Part shown: positions 49,531 through 58,851 of the stretch, piece by piece
Position numbering within the stretch: position 1 is the stretch's first letter
How the letters are laid out: every line of letters starts with the position of its first letter
Source of the DNA: Flavobacterium sp.
GTDB taxonomy: Bacteria > Bacteroidota > Bacteroidia > Flavobacteriales > Flavobacteriaceae
NCBI RefSeq assembly: GCF_017744675.1
Contig: NZ_JAGIAV010000002.1
Coordinates: forward strand, 248,001 to 312,000
Direction: 5' to 3'
Length of the DNA: 64,000 nt
Notes under the pieces: model-generated
The model's input: the letters and a program-made list of their open reading frames with translations, nothing else
Told to the model about the DNA's origin: nothing
The model's database searches: none
Translations under genes and position numbers: made by a program

Positions 49531-51678
49531 TTAGCTTTTCTTCAAAATACTTCCCAAACCACGTCCGATTTGTTCTATAGCCTCTATACCTTTTGCTAAA
49601 GGCGATGCGGTAAAATCTTCGTAAGCATCCATTGCGCTTTCTTTTCTATCATCTTGCGGATAAACAAGCATCACATTATTGCTGCCGAAGTTTTTTTCAA
49701 ATTTCGTTGGCAATTTATCAAAGATCGATTGGTACGAAACAGAACCTTTTCGAGACAAATTAACCACTATCAGATCAGTAGGTTTTATCTCGTCTGAAAT
49801 CGTTTCAAAATCTTCCCAATCTGAAACATTTTTGAATCCGAATTTACTGTTCAATTTTAGATTTCCTGCAATCTGCTGAATAGCTTGATGCGTTTTTTCT
49901 TCGCCATAAATCACAATCGGAATACTTAATTCTTGTGCTAAACGGCTAACTTTCTGCATCAATAAATGAAATCCAATCCCTCTTTCTGAAAAAGGCGGGC
50001 AAATAAAAACTAGTCTTTTTTCTTCAATAAAATTCTTTTGAAACCTGCAGATAAACAAAGTTTTATCTACATTGTTGATGATCGAATCTACATTTTCTCC
50101 AAAGATTTTATCTAAAAATCCTGTTTTTCTAGGCCATCCAACAATCACGATATCAGACATGATTTCTTTTGATGTTCTGGCAATTCCGCTTGCTGGATTA
50201 TGGTCGATTCTGGCAATGGTATTAATCTTTACTTCTGAAGCCGATCCTTGAATTACAAATTTATCGACTGCTTTTCTGTATTTTAAAATATTCTTTTCTG
50301 CCTGATTATTGTTCGGAACAATCGTTAATAAAGTTACAGGATTAGATGATTTTTTATCCTTTATTAAAAGTGCAAAATCCAACAAACTCACTGCAGCAGA
50401 CGATTTTGCCAACGGAATTAAAATATGCTCGTCTAAAATCTGATCTCTTTCAGTATCTTCATGCGAGATTTCTTCTTCGCAAATAGCAATTTTCTTTGCC
50501 GCTTTTTCTGTTGCAAAAGAAGCTACGATACACGTAATTAATATTAAGATAATGGTTCCGTTTAAGATATTTTCATCTAAGATTTTAGCTTTAAAACCAA
50601 CCAAAATTACGGCTAGAGTTGCAGCGGCATGCGCACTGCTCAACCCAAAAATAAGCTGTCTTTCGGTTCTGGTATATTTAAAAACAATTTGAGTAAAAAA
50701 TGCCGCAATCCATTTTCCGAATATTGCCACAACACTCAAAGTTCCTGCAACAATCAAAGCCGTTGGTCCGCTTAAAATAACGCTAACATCAACGAGCATT
50801 CCCACAGAAATTAAGAAAAACGGAATAAATAAGGCGTTTCCAATAAACTCAATTCTATTCATCAAAGCAGAAGAATGCGGAATTAGCGGATTTAATGCCA
50901 AACCTGCAACGAATGCCCCAATAATAGGCTCTACTCCTGCTACTTCGGCCAAAAAGGCGGCGAAGAAAACCACAGAAAGCACAAAGATATAATGAGCGTG
51001 TTTCTCGCTTTCCAGTTTCTTAAAAAACCATTTGGCAACACGCGGAATAATCATAAACATGATCGCAGAAAAAATCGCTAATGAAACAATCAGTTTAACC
51101 CAAAATGCTTGATTTAGATTTCCTTGACTGCTTCCCATAATTACCGCCAGAATAATCAAAACCGCAGTATCGGTCAAAATAGTTCCACCAACGGTAATGG
51201 CAACCGCTTGGTTTTTGGCAATTCCTAATTTACTAACGATCGGGTAAGCCACCAATGTATGCGTTGCAAACATACTAGCTGTTAAAAAGCTAGCATTAAA
51301 ATCGTATTTGAGCAAGTAAAAACAAACTGGAAATCCTATTGAAAGCGGCAGAATAAAGGTAAAAAAACCAAAGAGCAAACTCTTATTTCGATTGGCTTTA
51401 AACTCATTCATATCCAATTCTAGTCCTGCAATAAACATGATATACAACAGTCCGATTGTCGAAAACAAATCGACTGCGGAGTTTTTTGCCAGAATATTTA
51501 ATCCGTGAGGCCCAATAATAACACCCGAAATAATAAGTCCGATAATGCCTGGAATATTAATTTTTTTAAGTAAAATCGGCGAAAGCAGAATTATGAAAAG
51601 TATTAATGAAAAAATTAATACAGGATTGCTTAAAGGTAATTCGAATTCTTGTAATAGATGTCTGAAAAATTCTATCAT
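49531..51678 (-). CDS. CPA2-type cation:proton antiporter with C-terminal USP-like domains
   Basis: The 715-residue protein has a membrane half (about 15-395) of 12-13 helices: PILLKKINIPGIIGLIISGV, LYIMFIAGLELDMNEFK (CPA2 motif), GGTILTDTAVLIILAVIMGS, GVEPIIGAFVAGLALNPLIP and FGLSSAHAAATLAVILVGF. The cytosolic half (about 405-700) has two universal-stress-like segments (LLDFALLIKDKKSSNPVTLLTI, DIVIVGWPRKTGFLDKIFGE, RLVFICPPFSERGIGFHLLM). It exchanges Na+ or K+ for H+ across the inner membrane, probably regulated by a nucleotide or stress signal. It heads a four-gene operon. Confidence 0.9.
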   Translation of the reverse strand: MIEFFRHLLQEFELPLSNPVLIFSLILFIILLSPILLKKINIPGIIGLIISGVIIGPHGLNILAKNSAVDLFSTIGLLYIMFIAGLELDMNEFKANRNKSLLFGFFTFILPLSIGFPVCFYLLKYDFNASFLTASMFATHTLVAYPIVSKLGIAKNQAVAITVGGTILTDTAVLIILAVIMGSSQGNLNQAFWVKLIVSLAIFSAIMFMIIPRVAKWFFKKLESEKHAHYIFVLSVVFFAAFLAEVAGVEPIIGAFVAGLALNPLIPHSSALMNRIEFIGNALFIPFFLISVGMLVDVSVILSGPTALIVAGTLSVVAIFGKWIAAFFTQIVFKYTRTERQLIFGLSSAHAAATLAVILVGFKAKILDENILNGTIILILITCIVASFATEKAAKKIAICEEEISHEDTERDQILDEHILIPLAKSSAAVSLLDFALLIKDKKSSNPVTLLTIVPNNNQAEKNILKYRKAVDKFVIQGSASEVKINTIARIDHNPASGIARTSKEIMSDIVIVGWPRKTGFLDKIFGENVDSIINNVDKTLFICRFQKNFIEEKRLVFICPPFSERGIGFHLLMQKVSRLAQELSIPIVIYGEEKTHQAIQQIAGNLKLNSKFGFKNVSDWEDFETISDEIKPTDLIVVNLSRKGSVSYQSIFDKLPTKFEKNFGSNNVMLVYPQDDRKESAMDAYEDFTASPLAKGIEAIEQIGRGLGSILKKS

Positions 51679-51942
51679 ATGGTAACTTATCTTATTGTGG
51701 CATTAATATTTGTAAAAAGACGTTTTCAGAATTAAAACAAAATCCAATGAAGTATTAATATTAAAGAATCAAGCAGTAAACTCGTTCTTCTACAAAAATA
51801 CCGAAAAAACGCTAACTTTTTACGGAAACTGCATATTAAGGTTTTAAATTTATTTCGTTGCCGAATTATTAAATTTTAATATTTTTTTTAACAAATACGC
51901 AAGATTAACAGTAAAAAAGAAATCATCATTGCATTATTCGAT

Positions 51943-51950
51943 TATCTTTG
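51943..51950 (+). promoter_or_regulatory. Candidate -7 element of sdaA
   Basis: TATCTTTG is a perfect TAnnTTTG match 19 bases before the start codon. The only nearby TTG (51929) is 11 bases away, too close for a -33 box. Confidence 0.35.
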
Positions 51951-51969
51951 TCTTAACAAAAATTGAACA

Positions 51970-53397
51970 ATGGAAGAATGTATCTCTGTTTTTGATATGC
52001 TTAAAATTGGCGTTGGCCCTTCAAGCTCACATACTTTAGGTCCGTGGCGAGCGGCAGAACGCTTTCTGGAAGAGTTGAAAGACGAAGCGATTTTAGACGA
52101 TATCACAAGGGTAAAAGTCGATTTGTATGGCTCACTTTCTTTAACTGGAAAAGGCCACGCAACAGATCTTGCTGTAATGCTTGGATTGAGCGGACAAGAT
52201 CCTGAATATATTCCTGTAGAAGATATAGCAGGAATTATTAAAAAAATCGAAACTACAAACGAAATCAATTTGGGCAACCAAAAAGTGATTCCGTTCTTTT
52301 TTCTTCAAGACATTGTTTTCAATAAAGACTTTCTACCGTTTCATGCAAATGGATTGAAATTTACGGCTTACAAATCTGACGATTCAGAATATGAATCTAC
52401 TTTTTATTCTATCGGAGGAGGATTTGTAGTTAAAGAAGAACGCACCAATGCCAAATTGAAGGAAGTTATAAAATGTGCCTTTCCTTACCCGATTCAAAAC
52501 GCTGCTGAATTGCTGAATTATACGATTACCGAAAACAAATCGATTTCTGAAATTGTATACGAAAATGAAATTTCGATGCGTCCAGAAGCCGAAGTGCATT
52601 CTGAACTCATGCGTATTTGGAATACAATGCTCGAATGCATGTACATTGGCTGTCATTCTGAAGGAATTCTTCCTGGCGGACTTCATGTACGCAGAAGAGC
52701 TTTTGATATGCACCAAAACTTAATTGGATTATCTAATTATACCGATCCGCAAAGCTGGTTGGAAGAAATTAGAAAAACAGAAGTTAAATTCCGCCAAATC
52801 TTAAAATGGGTAAGCTGTTTTGCACTTGCCGTGAATGAAGTAAATGCTTCTCTAGGCCGCGTAGTTACTGCTCCAACAAACGGAAGTTCGGGTGTAATTC
52901 CTGCTGTTTTAATGTATTATATGGTAATTGAAAACCACAATGCAGGCGAAAAAGAAATCAAACAGTTTTTGATGGTGGCAGGCGAAATTGGAAGTATCTT
53001 CAAAAAAGGTTCTACCATTTCTGCAGCAATGGGCGGATGTCAAGCCGAAATTGGCGTTTCTTCTGCGATGGCAGCCGGAGCTTTATGCGAATTAATGGGC
53101 GGAACTCCTGCTCAAGTTCTTATGGCGGCTGAAATTGCGATGGAACATCATTTAGGTTTAACCTGCGATCCTATTGGCGGTTTGGTTCAGATTCCGTGTA
53201 TCGAAAGAAATACAATGGGCGCCATCAAAGCAATAAATGCTGCTGAGCTGGCTTTAGAAACCGATTCTAAAAATGCTAAAGTTCCTTTAGACAAAGTGAT
53301 TAACACGATGTGGGAAACAGCAAAAGATATGAACTCAAAATACAAAGAAACTTCTGAAGGAGGTCTTGCAGTTGCCGTAAATATGGCGGATTGCTAA
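51970..53397 (+). CDS. sdaA: L-serine ammonia-lyase, single-chain iron-sulfur type
   Basis: The 475-residue protein joins the beta part ([20 protein letters not shown] at the N-terminus) and the catalytic alpha part (about 185-475) as in E. coli SdaA. Cys357 (GGCQAE), Cys399 (LTCDP) and Cys410 (QIPCIERN) have the same 42- and 11-residue spacing as the [4Fe-4S] ligands of Legionella serine dehydratase, and [12 protein letters not shown] is the anion site. It deaminates serine to pyruvate and ammonia and is oxygen-sensitive. It is transcribed alone, with an inverted repeat behind it. Confidence 0.95.
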   Translation: MEECISVFDMLKIGVGPSSSHTLGPWRAAERFLEELKDEAILDDITRVKVDLYGSLSLTGKGHATDLAVMLGLSGQDPEYIPVEDIAGIIKKIETTNEINLGNQKVIPFFFLQDIVFNKDFLPFHANGLKFTAYKSDDSEYESTFYSIGGGFVVKEERTNAKLKEVIKCAFPYPIQNAAELLNYTITENKSISEIVYENEISMRPEAEVHSELMRIWNTMLECMYIGCHSEGILPGGLHVRRRAFDMHQNLIGLSNYTDPQSWLEEIRKTEVKFRQILKWVSCFALAVNEVNASLGRVVTAPTNGSSGVIPAVLMYYMVIENHNAGEKEIKQFLMVAGEIGSIFKKGSTISAAMGGCQAEIGVSSAMAAGALCELMGGTPAQVLMAAEIAMEHHLGLTCDPIGGLVQIPCIERNTMGAIKAINAAELALETDSKNAKVPLDKVINTMWETAKDMNSKYKETSEGGLAVAVNMADC

Positions 53398-53408
53398 AAT
53401 TTAAGTCT

Positions 53409-53477
53409 GCCACGAATTCCACAAATTGTCACGAATTATTTTTATATAAATGAGTACTAATTTGCGGAATTTGTGGC
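53409..53477. repeat. 19-bp near-perfect inverted repeat
   Basis: Arms at 53409-53427 and 53459-53477 match in 17 of 19 positions (GCCACGAATTCCACAAATT on the left). The GCCACGA end is shared with the repeat at 48142. It occupies most of the gap between sdaA and the SH3-domain gene. Confidence 0.7.
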
Positions 53478-53498
53478 TAAAAAATTTAAAAGATATTC

Positions 53499-54695
53499 AT
53501 GAAAAAACTTTACTTTTTGTTAGCTTTTTACTCTTCTTTTTTACTACACTCTCAAGAAATATACTATATAAAATCGGACACAAGGTTATTTACTTCTAAG
53601 AGTAAATCATCTGATTTTCTGGGCTATTTTAAATATGGAGCATCTGTAAAATTACTATCCAAAAATGAAAACGGATGGTATAAAATACAATCTGATAATT
53701 TTTCTGAAGGTTATGTCGAGACAAAATATATTGCAGAAACGCTCAATTCATCTGATATAAAAACAAAAGATAAAGAAAACCCAATCATTGAAAGTGGTGA
53801 CAGTTATTATGGTAGCCCGCATTTATTTGTTTTAGTTGCAGGTTTAAAAGCACGTGCAATGCCTGATAAAACTTCAAAAATCAGAGAAATTTTATTTACC
53901 GGAGATCCTATTCCTGTCAATTATTACCCTAAAAACCAAGATGAATGGGTTAATATCAGCGGTACATTTGGAGATGATTATAACAAATTTGTACAAAGAA
54001 AATATATTGGGCAACGACCTGATTTTGATAAATTAATCAGTGAATTTGACAAACTGGATATTTCAAAAATAAATGAAAGAAAAACACTAAGCGAACGAAT
54101 TGTAGAACTTGCTTGGAATAGTGGTTACAAAAAATTAATACCAGCTTACGAGCGTTATTCTGATGTTGCGAGACAGATTAATGATGAAAAATTAATTTCT
54201 GAAACAGAATTAAATCAACTTTTAGCTAAGAAACTAGGACAACAAAAAACTTTTGATGAAATTACAGCCATTTCTAAAAAAGCAGAATTTTTATTGAAAG
54301 GAGTCAAAACCAAAACATTCAATCTTCCACTAAGTGAGCTTTTAAAACTGTATAGTCAGCCTTTAAAAAAGAAAACTATGGAAGACGATTGTGGCATTTA
54401 TTTAAGTGATAATTTTTATTATTATTCCGATCTAGAAGTCTCTGTAGACGAAAACAAAAATCTGGTTGAAATTGTAAAAATCTTTTTAAACGAAAACAAC
54501 AAATTTATCCTCAATTCAAAAGCCGTTTTTGATCATAAACTAACTGAAAAAGACTTTATTGAAAAATATGGAACTTATATTGAGGCTTCTCTAAAAGCTC
54601 CACATCATTACTCACTAAACTTAGAAGACGGACAATTCCGATTAGAATTTAAAGACGGAAAACTATATTCTGTCGAAATATTCTATTATTGCTGA
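53499..54695 (+). CDS. Exported protein with two bacterial SH3-like domains
   Basis: The 398-residue protein has a signal peptide (about 1-19, FLLHSQ). Two SH3b-like units follow: DTRLFTSKSKSSDFLGYFKYGASVKLL...GYVETKYIA (about 27-80) and LKARAMPDKTSKIREILFTGDPIPVNY...FVQRKYIGQ (about 112-165). The second half (about 180-398) is helical, then beta, and is not recognised. SH3b domains bind cell-wall or protein ligands. The exported site and lack of a catalytic domain suggest a binding or structural role. Confidence 0.72.
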   Translation: MKKLYFLLAFYSSFLLHSQEIYYIKSDTRLFTSKSKSSDFLGYFKYGASVKLLSKNENGWYKIQSDNFSEGYVETKYIAETLNSSDIKTKDKENPIIESGDSYYGSPHLFVLVAGLKARAMPDKTSKIREILFTGDPIPVNYYPKNQDEWVNISGTFGDDYNKFVQRKYIGQRPDFDKLISEFDKLDISKINERKTLSERIVELAWNSGYKKLIPAYERYSDVARQINDEKLISETELNQLLAKKLGQQKTFDEITAISKKAEFLLKGVKTKTFNLPLSELLKLYSQPLKKKTMEDDCGIYLSDNFYYYSDLEVSVDENKNLVEIVKIFLNENNKFILNSKAVFDHKLTEKDFIEKYGTYIEASLKAPHHYSLNLEDGQFRLEFKDGKLYSVEIFYYC

Positions 54696-54746
54696 TCCCC
54701 ATTCTACAATTATTCAATACTTTTACAATATCAAAAAAACAAGAAA

Positions 54747-55565
54747 ATGTCAGTAGCAAAAAAAGATTATAAAAGAATCACAACAAAGTCATTAATTGAA
54801 ATGAAAAGCAATGGAGAAAAAATCTCTATGCTGACTGCGTATGATTATACAATGGCGAAAATTGTTGACACTGCAGGTGTTGATGTAATTTTGGTTGGTG
54901 ATTCGGCATCAAACGTAATGGCAGGTCACGAAACGACTCTTCCTATTACTTTAGATCAGATGATTTACCATGCTTCTTCTGTAGTTCGCGCTGTAGAAAG
55001 AGGTTTGGTTGTAGTTGACTTGCCTTTTGGAAGTTACCAATCTGATCCAAAAGAAGCTTTACGCTCTTCTATCAGAATCATGAAAGAAAGCGGCGGACAT
55101 GCAGTAAAATTAGAAGGTGGAAAAGAAATTAAGGAATCAATCAAAAAAATATTAAATGCTGGAATTCCTGTAATGGGACATTTAGGTTTAACTCCTCAAT
55201 CTATCTACAAATTCGGAACCTACAGTGTTCGTGCAAAAGAAGAAGAAGAGGCAGAAAAATTAATTGAAGATGCTCAAATGCTTGAAAAAGTAGGCTGTTT
55301 TGCAGTTGTTTTGGAAAAAATTCCAGCGGCATTGGCTAAAAAAGTAGCAGACAGCATTTCTATTCCTGTAATCGGAATTGGAGCTGGAGGCGGTGTTGAC
55401 GGTCAAGTTTTAGTAATTCATGACATGCTAGGAATGAATAATGAATTTAGTCCGCGTTTCTTACGCCGCTACTTAAATCTTTATGAAGAAATGACTAAAG
55501 CAATTGGTCAATATGCAGCAGATGTTAAGTCAAGTGACTTTCCTAATGCTAATGAACAATATTAA
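54747..55565 (+). CDS. panB: 3-methyl-2-oxobutanoate hydroxymethyltransferase
   Basis: The 272-residue TIM-barrel enzyme has [48 protein letters not shown] (metal and substrate residues in VGDS), [38 protein letters not shown] (catalytic Glu), and [23 protein letters not shown]. It adds a hydroxymethyl group from methylenetetrahydrofolate to 2-oxoisovalerate, the first committed step of pantothenate synthesis. The other pan genes are not in the window. Confidence 0.97.
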   Translation: MSVAKKDYKRITTKSLIEMKSNGEKISMLTAYDYTMAKIVDTAGVDVILVGDSASNVMAGHETTLPITLDQMIYHASSVVRAVERGLVVVDLPFGSYQSDPKEALRSSIRIMKESGGHAVKLEGGKEIKESIKKILNAGIPVMGHLGLTPQSIYKFGTYSVRAKEEEEAEKLIEDAQMLEKVGCFAVVLEKIPAALAKKVADSISIPVIGIGAGGGVDGQVLVIHDMLGMNNEFSPRFLRRYLNLYEEMTKAIGQYAADVKSSDFPNANEQY

Positions 55566-55577
55566 TTTTTTTAAGAT

Positions 55578-55644
55578 ACTAAGTTGCTAAGGTTCTGAGA
55601 TGCTAAGTTTTTATTCTTAGGTTCAAAGTAACAAAGTGACAAAG
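55578..55644. repeat. Composite dispersed repeat (two modules)
   Basis: Module A (55578-55612, ACTAAGTTGCTAAGGTTCTG type) and module B (55619-55644, AGGTTCAAAGTAACAAAGTG type) have the same order and relative spacing as 13327-13402, and module B matches the arms at 8472 and 8594. Confidence 0.75.
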
Positions 55645-55661
55645 ATTTAAAATATGAATTG

Positions 55662-55681
55662 CCTCCAGCTTTAGCTGGAGG
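55662..55681. terminator. Hairpin CCTCCAGC-TTTA-GCTGGAGG
   Basis: A perfect 8-bp stem with a 4-nt loop, followed after four bases by a run of T (TATCTTTTTTTT). It can end transcription from panB on the plus strand. The CTCCAGC core is similar to the terminator at 35152. Confidence 0.6.
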
Positions 55682-55747
55682 TATCTTTTTTTTAAATATC
55701 TTAAAGGCTTTAGCCAAACTTCCCTTTCTAAATATAAATTCCATTCT

Positions 55748-56437
55748 ATGAAAATTCTTTCAGACAAAAATAATCTCCAAATTCTTCACGAAGACAATCA
55801 CATTATTGTGGTCAACAAACGTGTGGGCGATATTGTGCAGGGAGATAAAACGGGCGACAAGCCTTTGTCTGATGTGGTGAAAGAATATATTAAAGCCAAA
55901 TACAACAAACCTGGTGATGTTTTCTTAGGCGTTATTCACCGTTTGGATCGACCTACAACAGGAATTGTCGTTTTTGCTAGAACTAGCAAGGCTTTATCTC
56001 GAATGAACGAATTGTTCAGCAATCGTGAAACAAAAAAAACATATTGGGCTGTTGTTAAAAACAAACCGAAAGAAGCAAAAGCAAAATTGGTTCATTATTT
56101 AAAAAGAAACGAAAAAAATAATACTTCAAAAGCACATCTAAAAGAAGTTCCAGACAGTAAATTGGCTAGTTTAGACTACGTGATTATCAAAGAGCTTCAA
56201 AATTATACGGCTTTGGAAATTAATCTGCATACTGGACGTCATCACCAAATACGTGCGCAGTTAAGTGCAATTGGGTCCCCAATTAAAGGAGATTTAAAAT
56301 ATGGCGCAGACCGAAGCAATCCCGATGGCGGAATTCATCTTCACGCCCGAAAACTAACTTTTCTTCATCCGGTTTCAAAAGAAAATATCACCATTATTGC
56401 CCCTACTCCAGACGATCCTATTTGGAATGCTGTCTGA
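55748..56437 (+). CDS. RluA family RNA pseudouridine synthase
   Basis: The 229-residue protein is the catalytic domain only, with no S4 domain: ILHEDNHIIVVNKRVGDIVQ, GVIHRLDRPTTGIVVFART with catalytic Asp67, KTYWAVVKNKP, LHTGRHHQIRAQLSAIGSPIKGDLKYGA and IHLHARKLTFLHPVS. It isomerises uridines in rRNA or tRNA; the lack of an S4 domain puts it with the RluA/TruC/RluE-like group and the exact target is uncertain. A gene of this type next to panB is common in Flavobacteriaceae. Confidence 0.9.
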   Translation: MKILSDKNNLQILHEDNHIIVVNKRVGDIVQGDKTGDKPLSDVVKEYIKAKYNKPGDVFLGVIHRLDRPTTGIVVFARTSKALSRMNELFSNRETKKTYWAVVKNKPKEAKAKLVHYLKRNEKNNTSKAHLKEVPDSKLASLDYVIIKELQNYTALEINLHTGRHHQIRAQLSAIGSPIKGDLKYGADRSNPDGGIHLHARKLTFLHPVSKENITIIAPTPDDPIWNAV

Positions 56438-56515
56438 TTTTTATGATTTAATTGTTAATTTTTTAAATTTTATCGATTAACTTGCATAGCATAAAAAAAA
56501 CAAGCTAATCGAAAA

Positions 56516-57844
56516 ATGGACTTTAAAAGCGACATCGGATATCGAAAAGAAACTCTAAAAAAGTTATTGTATAATATTCAGAAAAGCGAAGATCTAATCG
56601 TAAAAGCTTTGTATGATGACTTTAAAAAACCAGAGTTCGAAGCTGTTTTGACCGAAACCAATTATGTCATTTCAGAACTTAAAGACGTTATCAAAAACAT
56701 TAATAAATGGGCAAAACCAAAACGTGTTTTTCCTTCACTGCTTAACTTCCCTTCTAGCGACTATATCTACAAAGAACCTTATGGCGACGTATTAATAATT
56801 GCGCCTTGGAACTATCCTTTTCAGCTTGCTTTATGTCCGCTAGTTGCCGCAGTTGCCGCAGGAAACCGAGTGGTTTTAAAACCATCAGAACTTACGCCGC
56901 ACACCTCTGCTATAATTGCAAAAATTATAGAAAAAACATTCCATATCAATCACGTTGAAGTTTTTGAAGGCGGTATTGAAGTTTCTAATAAATTACTGGC
57001 ACAACGCTGGGATTACATTTTTTTTACCGGAAGTGTTGCTGTTGGAAAAATCGTTGCAAAAGCCGCAGCTGAAAATTTAACTCCCGTTACGCTCGAATTG
57101 GGAGGGAAAAATCCGTGCATTATTGATGAAACAGCCAATTTAAAACTCGCAGCAAAACGAATTGTATGGGGAAAATTCATCAACGCGGGACAAACTTGCA
57201 TAGCACCCGATTATGTTCTGATTCAGAAAAATATGAAGGTCAATTTTATTTCTTATATGATTGAAGAAATCATTAAAGCTTATGGAAAAAAAATAGACAA
57301 ATCTCCTGATTTTGCAAGAATTATAAACACTAAAAACTGGTACCGATTAACCAATATGATTCAAGACGAGCATATTTTGTTTGGCGGAGAAAGCGATGCC
57401 AACAAACTCTATATTGCTCCTACACTTCTTGAAGAACCTGATTTAGACAGCGCTGTCATGAAAGAAGAGATCTTTGGCCCTATTCTGCCGATTCTGGTTT
57501 ACGAAAATGAAGACGACATCAAGAAGGTCGTAAGCCGTTATGAGAAACCTCTTTCATTTTATATTTTTAGCGAAAATAATTCGTTTGTCCAGAAATTAAT
57601 TTCAAAATACTCATTTGGAGGCGGATGCATCAACGACACTGTGATTCATTTTTCTAACAATAGGCTGCCATTTGGCGGTGTTGGACATAGCGGAATTGGC
57701 GCTTATCATGGCAAACGAAGCTTCGACACATTTTCTCATCATAAACCAATTGTAAAAAAAGGAAACTGGCTTGATCTGCCTATGCGTTATGCGCCTTACA
57801 AAGATAAGTTGGCTTCGATAAAAAGAATATTAGACTGGCTATAA
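56516..57844 (+). CDS. Aldehyde dehydrogenase (class 3-like)
   Basis: The 442-residue enzyme has YGDVLIIAPWNYPFQLALCPLV, KPSELTPHTSAIIAK, FTGSVAVGKIVAKAAAENLTPVTLELGGKNPCI (Glu194), the catalytic Cys228 in GQTCIAPDYVL, and KEEIFGPILPILVY. It oxidises aldehydes with NAD(P)+. Its length of about 440 and lack of the long N-terminal extension match class 3 (fatty or aromatic aldehyde) enzymes with a C-terminal hydrophobic tail (MRYAPYKDKLASIKRILDWL) that may bind membrane. The natural substrate is not determined. Confidence 0.93.
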   Translation: MDFKSDIGYRKETLKKLLYNIQKSEDLIVKALYDDFKKPEFEAVLTETNYVISELKDVIKNINKWAKPKRVFPSLLNFPSSDYIYKEPYGDVLIIAPWNYPFQLALCPLVAAVAAGNRVVLKPSELTPHTSAIIAKIIEKTFHINHVEVFEGGIEVSNKLLAQRWDYIFFTGSVAVGKIVAKAAAENLTPVTLELGGKNPCIIDETANLKLAAKRIVWGKFINAGQTCIAPDYVLIQKNMKVNFISYMIEEIIKAYGKKIDKSPDFARIINTKNWYRLTNMIQDEHILFGGESDANKLYIAPTLLEEPDLDSAVMKEEIFGPILPILVYENEDDIKKVVSRYEKPLSFYIFSENNSFVQKLISKYSFGGGCINDTVIHFSNNRLPFGGVGHSGIGAYHGKRSFDTFSHHKPIVKKGNWLDLPMRYAPYKDKLASIKRILDWL

Positions 57845-57964
57845 ATCAGTTAAAAACATTTTGGAATGTTTTGTAGATTTTTATACGGAATTGATTAAAA
57901 ATATTATATTTACGTCAAGATACCTTTCAAATATTACAAGTCTATAAAACAATCTTACATAAAA

Positions 57965-58762
57965 ATGAAATCTACACTTAACCAAATTGAGGACATTAAA
58001 AAAAATGGCTTTTCCCTTGATTTTGCTACAGTTTTTAATCACGCTTTCGAAAACTATAAAAAAATAGCACTGTATTCCGGGCTCATCATCTTAGTTTTTT
58101 CTATTATTGCCGCTGTTGCCTTTATGGGCGTAATAGTTGCCTATTTTGGCGCTGAAGCGATGACAAAAGATTTCATTCAAAATATTGAAAACCAACAATT
58201 CACTGCCGTTCAATTAGTAATTCAAACGGTTGCTGTTTCTCTAGTAGCTGGAATTACGGCTCCTTTTGGCGCAGGTTTTCTAAAAATGGCTGACTCTGCA
58301 GATAAAGATGTTGAGTTTAATGTTTCTACTATTTTCACTTATTATAAAGCACCTTATTTTCCACAAATTTTTGTCGCGGCTTTTATTCCTGCTTTATTAG
58401 GAACGGCGCTTTCCAATTTAATTGAAAGTTCAGGAGTATTATTGGTTGGAAATATAATTTCGTTTATGGTTTCGTACTTTATGTATTTATCTATTCCTTT
58501 AATTGTTTTTGGAAATCTTAAAGCAATAGATGCCATAAAATCTAGCATTATTATCGTTACAAAAAATCCGCTTAACATATTTGCCTTTTTTATCATAGGT
58601 TTCTTGGGCTCGATGGTTGGTTTTATTGGCTGTTGTGTAGGAATTATTTTTACCGTTGTTTTTAACAGCTCAATGATTTATGCCACTTATTTTGCCATTT
58701 TTGGAACAAACGCTGAAGAAGAAGATTCAATAGATTCAATTGGAAAATATAATGTAGATTAA
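57965..58762 (+). CDS. Membrane protein of unknown function
   Basis: The 265-residue protein has a short N-terminal amphipathic part (FSLDFATVFNHAFENYKK) and about six hydrophobic segments from 35 to 250, several Gly-rich, and an acidic tail (AEEEDSIDSIG). The layout resembles proteins of the YciC/DUF975-like type, with a repeated helix-loop-helix pattern, but I do not find a named domain with certainty. It lies between the aldehyde dehydrogenase and the hybrid kinase. Confidence 0.75.
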   Translation: MKSTLNQIEDIKKNGFSLDFATVFNHAFENYKKIALYSGLIILVFSIIAAVAFMGVIVAYFGAEAMTKDFIQNIENQQFTAVQLVIQTVAVSLVAGITAPFGAGFLKMADSADKDVEFNVSTIFTYYKAPYFPQIFVAAFIPALLGTALSNLIESSGVLLVGNIISFMVSYFMYLSIPLIVFGNLKAIDAIKSSIIIVTKNPLNIFAFFIIGFLGSMVGFIGCCVGIIFTVVFNSSMIYATYFAIFGTNAEEEDSIDSIGKYNVD

Positions 58763-58851
58763 ACTAGAAAATTCTTATTTGCAAAGAAACTAACCACTTC
58801 TTTTAAGAATTTTCAAAACGCTATTTATTAAACCAACATACTCCAAATTCT

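Noticed and set aside
54696..54746. Riboswitch upstream of panB
   Set aside because: The gap is only 51 bases without stem-loop structure or a conserved aptamer pattern.
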